From: Crotophaga sulcirostris
Taxonomy: Eukaryota > Chordata > Aves > Cuculiformes > Crotophagidae
Assembly: GCA_013397455.1 (NCBI GenBank)
Contig: VYZB01000347.1
Location: 62,001-126,000, forward strand
DNA: 64,000 nucleotides
Direction of reading: 5' to 3'
Below, piece after piece: positions 11,144 to 23,000 of the stretch. Both the position numbers and the translations under genes were made by a program. Below the pieces are notes generated by a model that was not told the DNA's origin, did no database searches, and worked only from the letters and a program-made list of their open reading frames with translations. How positions within the stretch are numbered: position 1 is the first letter of the stretch; each line of letters begins with the position of its first letter.

Positions 11144-12191
11144 ATCTAAGCTCTTTCTACATTCTCTCTCCTTGGAACAAAAGGGAAATGGCACAAACCC
11201 ACTTTCATATGCATCCAGTGAAATACTGTGATAAAAAAGTATTAGTTTGAAAACTGTTGTTTTACACGTATTCTGTGTTTGAGACTAATGGCTTCTCTTC
11301 ACAAGATGTGCTCCTGTCTTACCTTTTATATACATGCATAATTATATATTCATACATACAAGGATTATGTGCATCTATGTCTCATTGAGGAAAATGCCAT
11401 AAAATAGCTAAATGGGAATTTTTGTTTGTTTGTTTTAACTGAGGGAAAGTAATAAATGTAACTTTGTTTAATCAAAAGATCACATAAAGCAGTGGGTGTT
11501 TTCTAACAATTTTGTATTTCATGGTGAACCACAAACACTTCCTGAGGAAATGTGCTGCAGTAGCCATTTGTGTGTAACTTCAAGCAACACATGAACTAGT
11601 GGGCCATGATGTGCAAAAATCAAGGCAGAAAATTAACGTTCCCATATTAAAAAATCTGACTGAATGTATGATCTTTAGCTGTTTTTGAAATGCATTGACA
11701 AGACTTGCTGAAAGCCTCAGCACAAGTTTCATTCAAGGTCTTGTTTGCAAAACAACTTACTTTGCTGTCTATTTTACCATGTGGTTGGAACTAAGACAGA
11801 TGGGTAAAGAGACCATTCTTTTAAATGAAACATCAGTTTCATGTAACACACTTTCCCTTGAGTAATTTACTGATTATCTGTCTATTTGCATCCTTCAAAT
11901 CCCGTGTCACGAATTCACGTAGGACTGGGAGGGACCCTCTGCTCTTTTAACTCTAGTTCCCTGCTATTGAAGATTCAGTGACTTGAAGTTCTTACAAATT
12001 CTCCAAAATTAAACAAATTTTTCCTCAAAAATACTTAAGCTTCTTCTACTGTGCTTCTGTTGGAATGGTATTCTGGAACTTCTTTCAATAGATGCTTTCA
12101 TCTGTTTCATTTGGACTGAATTTATTCTGTACGGATGATACTAATTTGTTCTTCTGGTAGTAGTGTCTAACAGATCTACTTCACTCCTTCT

Positions 12192-12232
12192 GTGAAGCAG
12201 AACTGTCCTCCCCGTGAAGCAGAAATATCCTC
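12192..12232 (+). repeat. 22-bp-period tandem repeat, two units
   Basis: Two copies of a 19-base word, 'gtgaagcagaactgtcctc' at 12192-12210 and 'gtgaagcagaaatatcctc' at 12214-12232. They match at 17 of 19 positions and their starts are 22 bp apart. The second copy runs directly into the left arm of the fold-back at 12229-12310. It lies in the intron between TNIP3 exons 5 and 6. Confidence 0.85.
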
Positions 12233-12310
12233 TAGAGAAAATACAATTGCTTTCAGGAGCACTTGCTCTTTCCCTAGAGCTACAGAGAGCAATTGTATTT
12301 TCACTAGAGG
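12229..12310. repeat. near-perfect inverted repeat / 82-nt hairpin
   Basis: Left arm 12229-12251 and right arm 12288-12310 are reverse complements over 23 bases with one mismatch (22/23). Several bases inside the arms can pair further with a U-G wobble, and the central region contains a smaller 'gagca...tgctc' hairpin. Outside the arms, 12202-12210 is complementary to 12307-12315, so an alternative pairing exists. Size and stem length fit a pre-miRNA or a small palindromic element, but neither is shown. It is intronic in TNIP3. Confidence 0.85.
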
Positions 12311-13961
12311 ACAGTGTAATTAAGCCCACTAAGCTCTTTTAATCTTTTAAAATACAACTACGCCTGACAATATGCGTGGTTTCTCATCTCGGTCTTTTTC
12401 AACTGCTTAGATCTCAGTTTGTGGAAGGTGCTACTACTTGTTTCTAAGTACATTGACTTGAATTTTCACTTTTGGCTTCATCCGGCTTTGATCCAGTCAT
12501 CCAAGTACTCAAAGTATAGAGTCTGATAGAGACTTTGGTGTCTGCAGCATGAAAGTGATGATATAGTGCCGTAATAGTTTGTAACACTGGCCAGTCTAAA
12601 CGCCAATATGAAACTTGTTTTTATTATTTGTTTTCCTATTTGTGCAGAGCACTGCAATGTCGTAGCTTAAAGGGGGTTAGCAGTGGCTCAGAGGGGCAAA
12701 AGAAGGATGAGTCAGTAAGCTGTCTGCATCTTCATCCTCCCATGTTTATGTTCCATCTTATTTATGTATTGATACGGCACACAAACTTTACCACTATTAT
12801 ACTAATTTCTCTTTTGCACAATTCTTAGGAACAGAAGCTCATCAGATAAAAAGCCTCTCTTTCTCTTCTGTGCCCTCCATGAAAAGTGCTATTTTTTTAA
12901 ATTATTTTTATTTTGAGCTTTTGATAATTAATACTAATCCTTGGGTTACTTTAGATACTACTTCTCCTGTGTAGCCACTTTCCCCTTTGCCTCTTCCTAC
13001 TCCAAATTATCTTCCCTCCTTCCCTTATGGCATGAATGTGGTATGACCAGTAAGGGAGAACTGGGAATCATTAGGAATTGAAATTTCTAAAATGGATGAA
13101 GTTAGCTGAGTCCATATCTTATTGTGAGAGACATTGAAAAGTAAAAATAATGAGTATTTTTGCTAGAGTCAAGAAAAAAACAATAGGTGTGTGTGTAGTG
13201 TGTGGTTATAAACAGAGAGGGGTAAGAGTGATTTAAAAATTATTCTGGTTCAATGAACTGCTGTGCATACTATTAAAAAAAACCAAAATCTGCAAAGAAC
13301 TATGACAGAATTTGGCTGGAAAATAGGGTGAGCGCCTTACCGGTGTAGTGTGTGTATTCATAACTCCCTCTAGTGACGAGCTATAGAGACTACAGGACTT
13401 CCTCTCAACTGGAGGGTTTACTTTGGTCCCAGTTGAAGAAATTTGTACTTAGTGCAAAAAATGCTTCGATGATACTTTATTGTAGTCACATTTTTAGGCC
13501 ATCTTTTAATATTGATTTTATGTTCTTGGTTTTTTTGTTCGCTCAGCTTTGGCCTCAGCTGAGTTTCGACACCTTTGTTTTCCCAAATTCTGACTTGCAC
13601 AGGGAAATGGTGTTTATGAATAAGATCTGCAGCTGTCATTTCTGTAGTTAAATGTTGGTTGTAGTTATAAGTAACAGCACAGTCTCCTAAACAACACTGT
13701 CCCAAGTTAATGGATGTGATATGGGCACTTTGAAAATTTGGACCAAGTCATACATATATGTTATTCATGGGATTTATATCCAATGTATATAACTGAAACA
13801 ATTGCAAGTGAAGGGAAAACCCCCACAAGTCTGTGACTCACTCTAATCTGTTTATATACAGAGAAAACATTCTGATAATTTAAAAGGCTGTGTTTTTTTG
13901 GTTTTATTATTTCTAATGTTGTGAATCTCTGTTGTAGTAATTTTGCTGTTGGACGTTGCAG

Positions 13962-14078
13962 GCCCTTCTGGATGTGTTGAAAAACAAGCACTCACCTGTT
14001 CTTGGAACTCCTTCAGATAAGGGTGACAGGAGAAGCGTTGAGGACATGAGAACCCAACTCGAAGTTCTCAGACAGCAG
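13962..14078 (+). CDS. TNIP3: TNIP3 exon 6, linker before UBAN
   Basis: Thirty-nine codons from 'gacgttgcag' to CAG|GTGAGA, phase 0. It starts ALLDVLKNK, completing the RLNKAL junction seen in the human protein. It passes through a variable Ser/Pro/Gly/Asp loop and ends EDMRTQLEVLRQQ, which matches human EEMRTEMEVLKQQ. The end re-enters the coiled coil that leads into AHD2. Confidence 0.94.
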
Positions 14079-16147
14079 GTGAGAACAGCTGGAAGTAAAC
14101 CTGGATGGATTCCCTACAGCATAATTTTGCCCTCTCCCAAGAATTGTGCCAGGTAGATTTGCTATGTAGAGCTTTTGAAAGGAAGAACCTGTTTAGCCTT
14201 AGCCCATTCAAATGGTGTCTATTAAGATGCTGTCATCATAGCAATGTCCATGAAGTGAAACGGAGTCCTTGCAAAGGGCTGGAATTGTGTAGGACTGGAA
14301 GCAGCAGGATGGCTCTCCTGACTCTTGGAGATGTGCTGCCAGCTCTCTGCTAGGGTCTGAATTTCATCCAGACGGAATGCTAAACTGCATGAGTTACTGA
14401 TTGTCTTCTTCTCCTTTATTCTTAGAAACTGAAAGTTTAGTGAATTATCTGAGAATGCTAGTCTTGGAAAACTGGAGTGTTTTCATTGCAGTTTCTCAAA
14501 GAGTGAGACAAAACATTTGCGTCCGTAACCTGCATACCAATCACTATAGAGAAGTTTATTTTTTTAAATCTTTCTTCAGGGCAATTCAAGTACTTTGTGC
14601 ACTCCTTTTCTTCCCATATGAAAGAATCTCTTTAAAAACATGATATTTTTCAGATAATTTAACATTTTAGGTCTGTCATCCTGGACAGTGTTAGAGTTAA
14701 CATTATTGACACACAAATGGATGTGATCAGAATAGGAATTTTATTCAATGGGAATAAAATACTTGTTTCTGTCACGTTTGACAGCAGAGCCAGATTTTGC
14801 TCTCTAATGTAATGCTTGCCACATGCTGGAGAATAAAATCCTGCACTTGATTGTACAGTAATGAGTTATTTCATTCTACACAATAAAATAGAGTAAACCA
14901 ATTTTTTTTCAGAATTCTCATGGGGTATCCATTTTATGAATGTCTTTTTCTAGTTGTATAAATCTGTACAGTAAGTCCAGACTTCCTTCTGCACGAAATG
15001 GAGCAAAAGGCTCTAAGTGTACAGAGCAGGGTCTCTTGGGACAAATAGCTACGTGACAGAGTCTCTGCCCATCCCTGGCCATGACAGAAGAGATGAAGGC
15101 ATTCATTGCTTGGGAGAGGTGTCTCCCACTTTCTCAGGACAGCAGAACAGATGGCAAAACTGTGACAAAGTGGTTGCCTTGGAGTTTCGGCAGATCGTGC
15201 AGCTGGGGAGCAGGAGGGACGTGGGACAGCAAAGAGGGAATTGGGAGAGAAGAAATGAGGGAATACTGAGGAGAGAAGCGTGTAGGTGGACAGAAATACA
15301 AGAGACCTGGATTTCTGCAGGGGAGAGGGTCAGGGGTGCACATGTCTGCTCCAACCACAGGCTGTGGAGCTGAGTCACCACATGGCCACGCAGAAAGCCT
15401 TTGTTCCTTTTAAACAGCTTTGTTCAGGAAGGGGGTTAGCTCTAGTGGGGGACCATTGGGTCCAAAAGAAATCCCTTGCAAAACTTAGCTGCAACAGGCG
15501 AGTCATGAAAATAGTTTATAGAGCCCTATGTTGACTTTTTTCTTCCCCTGAGGTATTAACATTTCTTTAGTCCTCCTGTGAAGTCATAGGGTGGCTGCCA
15601 GCAAAAAGAAAACTGGATCTATATGACAGCCAGGACATAAGCCACAGCAAGTTCTTTGGAAACAGATTGTCAGCAGGCTTTAGTGACCAACCAAGAGGAC
15701 AAGAAAGGGCATCTGAAAGTTCCGGTGGTGCTTCCCACCCCGTGTGCTTTTGCTGTTCTTTGTCAGTAGAAGTGCCACCAACTTCCAAGTTCTTACCAGG
15801 TGGATGCTTACCCATTAGCTGAAGAACTAAGCCAGTCATCTTAACACCAATAATTTACGAATTTGTGTTTTGCTTCTGAATCTGTGCACTTGCTCCGTGT
15901 TTGGGGGATGGTCAGATATTTTTTAATGGAATGAAACGCTGTGATTCCTGTCAACATAAAAAGAGCTAAGACATTGCAACCGTCAGTATTTGAAAGAGAG
16001 CTTATCTTCTATAAACAGATTCAAACCTTTGTACTTCCATTTTGAATTTTGAATTTTGTAATAACAATCCCCTCTGCTTCTACCCTGAGACAGGTAGGTT
16101 CCTTGGGCTGAGAGAATGAATTGGAAGTCTAATATTGCAGACAAAAG

Positions 16148-16177
16148 GTACATGGACCAATTATTTTTTCCATGTAC
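16148..16177. repeat. short perfect hairpin
   Basis: Perfect 9-bp arms 'gtacatgga' (16148-16156) and 'tccatgtac' (16169-16177) enclose a 12-base AT-rich loop. It lies in the intron before TNIP3 exon 7. It may well be chance. Confidence 0.6.
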
Positions 16178-16813
16178 AGTTAGAAACCTAACATCTAGGG
16201 CAGAGTAGCCTTCTACAGTTTTATTTTCCACGGTGTTCCAGCCAAACTCCAGATAAACTCCTCAACAGTCCTAACTAGTCCAAGTCTTCTGGTCATTTAT
16301 GCAACTAGGACTCAATACTATCAGTTATTCTGCACAGATTAATTCCTTGGGCCATACCATGGTTAGACAGCAATCACAGCGGGTAACGTAAAGCTGCAGA
16401 CAACTATGAAAAAGTGTAAAGCAAAGCAGGCTCAAGGCCATAGGTATTTTTATAAGTGGGCTATAAAAAAGGCAGGGTGTTACTTGATGATAATGGTTCA
16501 TCCTTAGGTTCAATAAGGTGATAATTTTCTGTCAGACTGCGGGCTAGAAGTCAGTTTTTCCTGCTGTGCAAGCACCTCCCATCTCCACCATGATGCTGTT
16601 TGTATCTGGGATATGGAGGGGAGGGGTTAAACATGCTCGTAATTGAAGAGATAACTGTAAAAAAATGTCATTAAAATGTTTGTCCTGGTATTGTTTAATC
16701 CTTAAAAAGATCAATATCTTTAGTATTTGCCATCTTATTTATATTTTAAACTGATATCTGCCAGTTTGCCTTTTGAATTACAAAAGTCTATGAATACCGA
16801 AGCTGTGGAACTT

Positions 16814-17047
16814 TTTAAGCTGAAAGAGGGGGGATTTAGATTAGATATTAGGAAGAAATTTTTTCCTTTGAGGCTGGTGAGGCACTGGCACAGGTTGCTC
16901 AGAGAAGTGGTGACTGCCCCATCCCTGGAGGTGTTCAAGGCCAGGTTGGATGGGGCTGTGAGCAACCTGATCCAGTGTCTGTGGAAGAGGGGGTGGAAAT
17001 GGATGATTTTTAAAGTCCCTTCCAACCTAAACCATTTTATGACTCTT
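16814..17047 (+). mobile_element. CR1 LINE 3' end
   Basis: Sense CR1 tail of about 235 bp: 'ttagatattaggaagaaatt', 'ggtgaggcactggcacagg', 'ggaggtgttcaaggccagg', 'gtcccttccaacctaaacca', ending 'ttttatgactctttt'. The 195-codon + strand open frame at 16727-17314 runs through this repeat and into TNIP3 exon 7 in another frame; it is not a gene. The insertion ends about 230 bp before the UBAN exon acceptor. Confidence 0.95.
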
Positions 17048-17273
17048 TTGATTGATGGGTGCCATTGGAGAGCCGTCATTGCTTGTCATTTTTGTATTGG
17101 TCATAAAAAAGCCAAGGGACATTTTTGGTTGCGGGATTGTAAAGAGGAGGGATCCCTTAGGAACACACCCTACTGGCTTGACCAGTGTTTAAAAAGCAAC
17201 CAAACTACAAAGTGGATGAAAACTTCCGTTGTGACTATGCTGAAATTCACATGCTGGGTCATAATGATTGCAG

Positions 17274-17399
17274 GTACAAATATACGAAGAAGACTTCAGA
17301 AAGGAGAGATCTGACAGAGAAAGACTTAATGAGGAGAAAGAAGCATTGCAAAAAATCAACGAGAGATTACAATCTCAGTTGAATAAACTAAACTCTCAG
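17274..17399 (+). CDS. TNIP3: TNIP3 exon 7, AHD2/UBAN ubiquitin-binding domain
   Basis: Forty-two codons from 'gattgcag' to CAG|GTATAA, phase 0 on both sides. It begins VQIYEEDFRKERSDRERLNE and continues EKEALQKINERLQSQLNKLN. This is the UBAN motif (Asp-Phe, then Glu-Arg, then Arg, with LNEEKE) shared by ABIN-1/2/3, optineurin and NEMO. It binds linear and Lys63-linked polyubiquitin and is needed for NF-kB inhibition. All signature residues are present. The domain sits in a single symmetric exon, so skipping it would keep the frame. A sense CR1 copy lies about 230 bp upstream in the intron. Confidence 0.97.
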
Positions 17400-18337
17400 G
17401 TATAAGTCAATAGAAAGTTACCATGTGTATTTTATATTTATTTTCTCACTTTCCACACAACCCCAGGCTTTCTGACTTCCCTTTTTTATGAGGTCACCAC
17501 TTGGGATGAAATCATTCTGAAGCATTGCAAAAGGAGATGAGAAATGATTAGAGATGGCTTCCAAATTAAGTAGATGAAGAGAGTATTCATTGCAAAGACT
17601 CTTCAAACGTATCTTAAAGTGGAGAGGGGGAAACCAAAAACAAATCCAGAGGACAGTTGATTGTTTCATTGGCACTTGATATAAGAGTTGTAACATCAAA
17701 CCAACTTTTGAAATAAAAAGCTTCTGTAATTAATCCTGACCTCTGCAGTGGAATTACAGACTAATGTTAATATCACTGAGGGAAAGAATTGTCTCCATAC
17801 GAATTAGCTGGGCAGCCACTGCAATGATTTTTGTTGCAACATTCTTTTTTATCTCTTCGCAGTCATGTCAGTATTGTGTTCACAGGCATTCAGAATGCCA
17901 TAGTAAAATCATGGCATGCAAAACTCTCAGTTTTCTTAATCCCCTTTAAAAATGATGAAATTTTGAGGTTTCCTGTCTTGACAATATTGTGCAATATTTT
18001 AAAAGAATGGCCAATTACCAAAATGGTCTGTGATGATTTATTGTCTTCCCCAACATAGTTGTGAAACAGAAACTTCAGTATTTGCTTATTCTCAACCAAG
18101 CCACGCATTGGTACCAATAGGGTCTTGCAACAGGATGAAAAGCAAGGCCCTGTCAAAAGCCCCTCATTCCCATCAGCTTCATCAGGACGGGAGAGCAGGT
18201 TGGTCATCCTGGCTAATGCTGGGTGCTGCTGCAGTAAGGCCCCAGATTTGTCAGTGCTTTTTTGGGTCCTTGGTAGCATTTAATCCAAGTGTGAAAATAG
18301 CAGTGCCAGAGGGAATGCCATGATTTGCCACCAGGCA

Positions 18338-18870
18338 CATAGAATCATAGAATCGCTGGGTTGGAAAAGACCTTTGAGGTCATGGAGTCCAACTGTACCT
18401 GTCCACTGTGAAACCAAATCCTTGAGCACCTCATCTACTTGTCTTTTAAACACCCTCAGGGATTGTGACTCCAACACCTCCATGGGCAGCCTCCACCAGT
18501 GCCTGACAACCTTTTCAGTGAAGAAATTTTTCCTGATGTCTAATCTTAACCTCTCCTGGCGCAACTTGAGGCCATTTTCCCCTCATCCTATCGCCTGAGG
18601 ATGTTGGAGAAGAGACCAGCATCCACCTTGCTACACCCTCCTTTCAGGCAGTTGTAGACAGTGATGAGGTCTCCCCTCAGCCTTCTCTTCTCCGGGCTAA
18701 ACAACCCCGGTTCCTTCAGGTGCTCCTCTCAAGACTTGTTCTCCATCCCCTTCACCAGCTTTGTTGCCCTTCTCTGGACACGCTCCAGGCTCTCAATGTC
18801 CTTCTTGTAGTGAGGGGCCCAGAACTGAACACAGGATTCGTGGTGTGGCCTCACCAATGCCGACTACAGG
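18338..18870 (-). mobile_element. CR1 LINE 3' part, antisense, longest copy
   Basis: About 530 bp of antisense CR1, the longest copy in the window. It opens with 'tagaatcatagaatcgctgg' and 'gttggaaaagacctttgagg'. It continues through 'cctccaccagtgcctgacaa', 'cctcatcctatcgcctg', 'gatgaggtctcccctcagcc', 'tctccgggctaaacaacccc', 'ttgttgcccttctctggac' and 'aatgccgactacagggg'. These are the 3' UTR and the C-terminal part of ORF2, read backwards. It differs in sub-family from the 'ggaagggacc' copies. It lies in the intron between TNIP3 exons 7 and 8. Confidence 0.97.
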
Positions 18871-19911
18871 GGCAAAATACAGAAATACCTTGGACAAATC
18901 TGTTAGCACTACTGCTGATAACTTTCATATATGTTTCCCCCCACCCACCAGCCCACTCCTAGGAGGTTCAATAAGATAAAGAATTTTTTTTTTTGTAGGA
19001 GACAGAGTACTCAAACACCTTCTTCCTGTATATTTTTGCATTTTCTAGAGACTATAAAAGACTACATTTCTTGCACTACTCCAACCAGTTAATGGGCACT
19101 ATGAGAACCATTCAGAGCAGTGATAGTGAAGAGGGGGGCTACAAATGGGGCTAAAAGGCATCTCCCACTCCTCCCCAGCTACTCTGGAGCAGGAGGAATG
19201 CCCACAGCACTGCACATGTACAACATGCCCGAAAGGGCTGTGCAATGTACAACTTGACTGTCCCTGTATTGCATCGACAGTTTACACTGGAGATCATCTT
19301 GTTTGTCTGTTCCTGCCTTGGGATTTGATTAAACAGAGCAGATTTTAAACATGAGAGGAACTATATAGAATATTTATTAGGGTTTTTTGTTCTTAAGTCA
19401 AATTATTTAGTTGTCACTCATTGTTTAGCCCTCCTTGCTATGTCCTTAGGCAAATTCCTGTTGTCTCTGCTGGGACACTGCGGGGCATAAGAAAAGGCAG
19501 ACTCAAGTCTTGAGGCCATCAACTTTGGTCCTTTACCAAAACTATTTATTTTTCTTGTTATGCAAGAGCCTGTCCATGTAGTTCCACTTCAAACTATTGA
19601 GAGCTACTGTGAGGAATGCAAATGTTTCCTGAATATAGAAAACACCCAGAAATGTGTTTGCCATGACTTGAAACCAATATTTTCTCACATAAAAAGTGTC
19701 GAGACTCTGGTGTGGCACAAGTCAGCTTTCTTAAATAATATTTTAAATCATGAACAGTTGGAAGGATAAATGAGCAGCATTGCGACCCATGCTGAGAGAG
19801 GAGGGTTTCTTCCCCTTTGCTTTTTACTGATGAATTTGTAAATGTATATTCTGTTGGACATCATGTCCTACTACTAATGCATTTATTCTTGCTTTTCTTA
19901 TTTTTTGACAG

Positions 19912-20070
19912 ACAAAAGACCTCCCAGGACAGTTTGAAAGGCCCAGCTACCCACCTCCCCTCTTCCTCTCACCATGTGTTAATTATGGAAGTTGTGGGTT
20001 GCTTCTTCACTATCGAGATCCTCAAGTACACCCAGCAACTCGCAGGACATGTGAGCAGCAACAGCACTCG
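19912..20070 (+). CDS. TNIP3: TNIP3 exon 8, Pro/Cys-rich linker
   Basis: Fifty-three codons from 'ttttttgacag' to TCG|GTAAGG, phase 0. It contains PSYPPPLFLSPC, then NYGSCGLLLHYRDPQVHP, then CEQQQHS. Human TNIP3 has a comparable YCPPCNCGLVFHLQDPWVP segment. The human protein has about 18 further coiled-coil residues (IKACQMEKEKLEKQLKQM) between the UBAN and this segment. Here the exon starts with unrelated TKDLPGQFERP instead. Either birds differ at this point or a small exon in the intron 17400-19911 was not recognised. Confidence 0.85.
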
Positions 20071-23000
20071 GTAAGGTTCCCACCATCTCCCATTCCACAA
20101 GGGCACTGACTTCTAACAGCCTAGTGATCACAGAAGAACGACATGGTGCTATGACACTGCTATCTTCACCAGTAACTAAATCTGTTGGCTCTTGTCCGTT
20201 CCAGATCAAGATTTTGTACTGGGATTAGAATTAGCCCTAGGTCTGGAACAGATTTCCTGATCTCTGTACAGTCTCCATTTCCTTACTTTCTGCCCCCAAA
20301 TGCTGATTTTTTTCTGTTGATAGTTGTATTGTTTTCTTCCTTACTGTTCCATTATCTTCAGTACTGAATTGCACAGAGTACTGCCATGTGCAAATCCAAG
20401 CATAACCAACAGAAATCTGGACACAAAGAAGATAAATTGCAGCAATTTAAATATATGGCTGATGAGTTATACTTTAAATATATAACCTTATATATTTCAT
20501 ATTTACTTTGGCAAATACTGTTTATCTGCAATACCACTAAGAAAAAAAAAGGGGATTGTTATATAGTTGTTTTAATGATACTGGTCGTCATTCCTTAATT
20601 AAAAAAATAAGGCTGTTTGATTGGTCTCTTGCTGATTTCTTAGATTAATTTACTTCCATGACACACATTCAGAGCCCTTTCTAGCTATATAGTTACCCAA
20701 ATTCATAAATATGGATCGGCTCTCTCGAAATGATAGTAACAAAAATTAGAATGTAGCTGTGGTCAGCTTTATTCTGGTTTCTTCCCTCTATTTTGTCCAA
20801 GAAAGCTTGTTGACAAATATGTCTTATTTCCATTCCTTGCACTGAGTATTTCTTTCTCTGGTCATTTCCTTGGACAAATACTTTTCCTTCTTCTTCACTT
20901 ACAGCTTCTGTATTCCTAGGTAGTATAACTCTTGCTGTCAGGCAATACTGCTGTAGCCAGACTGTACAATTTCAGGATCCCTGTACACCTTCTGGGGAGG
21001 CAGACAAGCTGCTGGCAGGGCTCACAATGCTGCTATTAAACTGTAAGGGAGAAATCCCAGATGCTGTTGCTTGTACCCAGTAGTATCTTCCACCTGGTAG
21101 ACTGCTGTGCAATGGGATTACGTGAGGAATGAGGTTCCACTGAGAGTGAGATACTGGCTGTCAATGCTTTAGGAGTGCAATTTCCCCAAGCAATGCTGTG
21201 TATTGCAAAAAATAAAAATAAAAATTTTAAAAAACTCAGTAGAAGTGGAAGTTGTAGCTGAGTGTGGCTAAAACAATGAGAAATTTGCCTTTTTCCTGGC
21301 ACACAACAGGCTCCTGTCTTCCTCAGCATGAAGAATGACTTGCACTAGGGCAGGTTATATGAGGGCGTATTAACTATTTCAAGGAAAATGCTGCTTCAAA
21401 GAATGATATTTTTGAGTACTTTGAGTTATCTAAGTGGACTGTACTTGTTCCAATCTAGAGAGAATGCATTGAAGCATGGTGAATGCAATTTTAAATACAC
21501 AATATCTATTTCTGGCTATAAAGCTGTCACATATGGAAAGATGCTCATTATTTGAGAAGTTATAGCTGATTTTTTTTTTTTTTTTGCAAAATGCCTCTCA
21601 GGCTTTTCAGGCTGTAGAAATCTAACGGAAAAGCAACAGCCAAACAAGTCATTTTTGTGCTTCAGGAGTGTGCTTATCTGCTTATTTATCAGAGTTGGAA
21701 GTATTGCAGAATGATTTGCACTGGAATTTGGACACTGTCCCAGATTATTTTGGCCCTTCTCCCTGAACTTTCTTCAGCTGGGTTTCTAATTCTGCACGGG
21801 ATCACTGGGTTTACAACTTTGCCATTCCTACCAGAGCGCGGGGGTCAATTTGCCTGGTTGCTTTGTAACTCCCAGTTTCATTCTGAGTTTTCTTTGAAAT
21901 TCTTTGTCTGTGGGAGTGTAGTGTTGCTGCTCTGAGCTTTTGATACCTCCCTGAACAATTTGTTTAGTAATGGAGAAAGGTGTTAGATTTTAATGAGTGT
22001 CCAGAGTTAACGTACGTAATCCTGTGCGTTTGGTCTGTGCTTTTGTTTTTTCATACTTTTAACATCTTGTACCTTTTCATTCCTTTTTACGTGGTTAGTA
22101 GGAACATTTTGTTTAGTCTTACTTGAAATACAACTCCTTTCTGAAATTCATCCATGTTTGCATAGTTTAAGTACATATGAAAGAGAAACATATGAAATTT
22201 CATATGAAATTAACAGAAAATTCAACAGAAATTCTAAAAAGCAGTGCAAATGAGTGTATTTTGAGCCATCAGTGGAAAAACTATATATGTTTAAAGCACA
22301 GCGGAGTCTTGCTTTGTATCAAAGCCTGGTTTGTTTGCCCACAAGCACAGAATTAGTTAATAATTTCTGTGGATGGCACAACGTAAGTGAAAATAGGATA
22401 GCTTCTGTTTTCCTGACAGTGTATGGTGCTTACTGCTAGTTAACTAGAAATGACAGCATACATAAAAGTTAAATCTGTTTTCTCTATCTACATCTTCATC
22501 CTGCTGTCTTTATTTCGGCAAAACTTCTTTAGAAATATAGGAAATTTCTCCCCTCCATGTTGAAATCTGTAAGATTCATTGGGACTACTCAGGATTTTGT
22601 CAGAGTAAGTTCTACAAAACAAGAATTATTTTCACAGTTTAACTAATTTGAAACAGTAATTACCTGGGATTTAACAAGCCTGCAGTTATTACTTATACTA
22701 GATAGACAACTTAATACACTTCAGCTGAAATGTCTGGCCCCAAAATTGTTTTTCTAGGAGTGATTTGCTAGTCATTTAACCATGGTGTGTGGTATAAGCT
22801 ATAGTGCAATATTTCTTTCTTTGAGGATTTCCCTGGACAAAAAACATTCTCAATACTTCCTCTTATAAGAAAGATGGGATTTTTTTCCCACCCTACAGTA
22901 TTTTCAAGAAGTTATTTGATAACAACTAATGTTATAGTAATGCTAACACTAAGCTGCGGGAAAGAGAAGAGGGGAGAGAACTTTATTAAATGGGTTATTC

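Noticed and set aside
16727..17314. 195-codon open frame on the + strand
   Set aside because: It is a read-through of a CR1 tail into TNIP3 exon 7 in a different frame from the real UBAN coding sequence.
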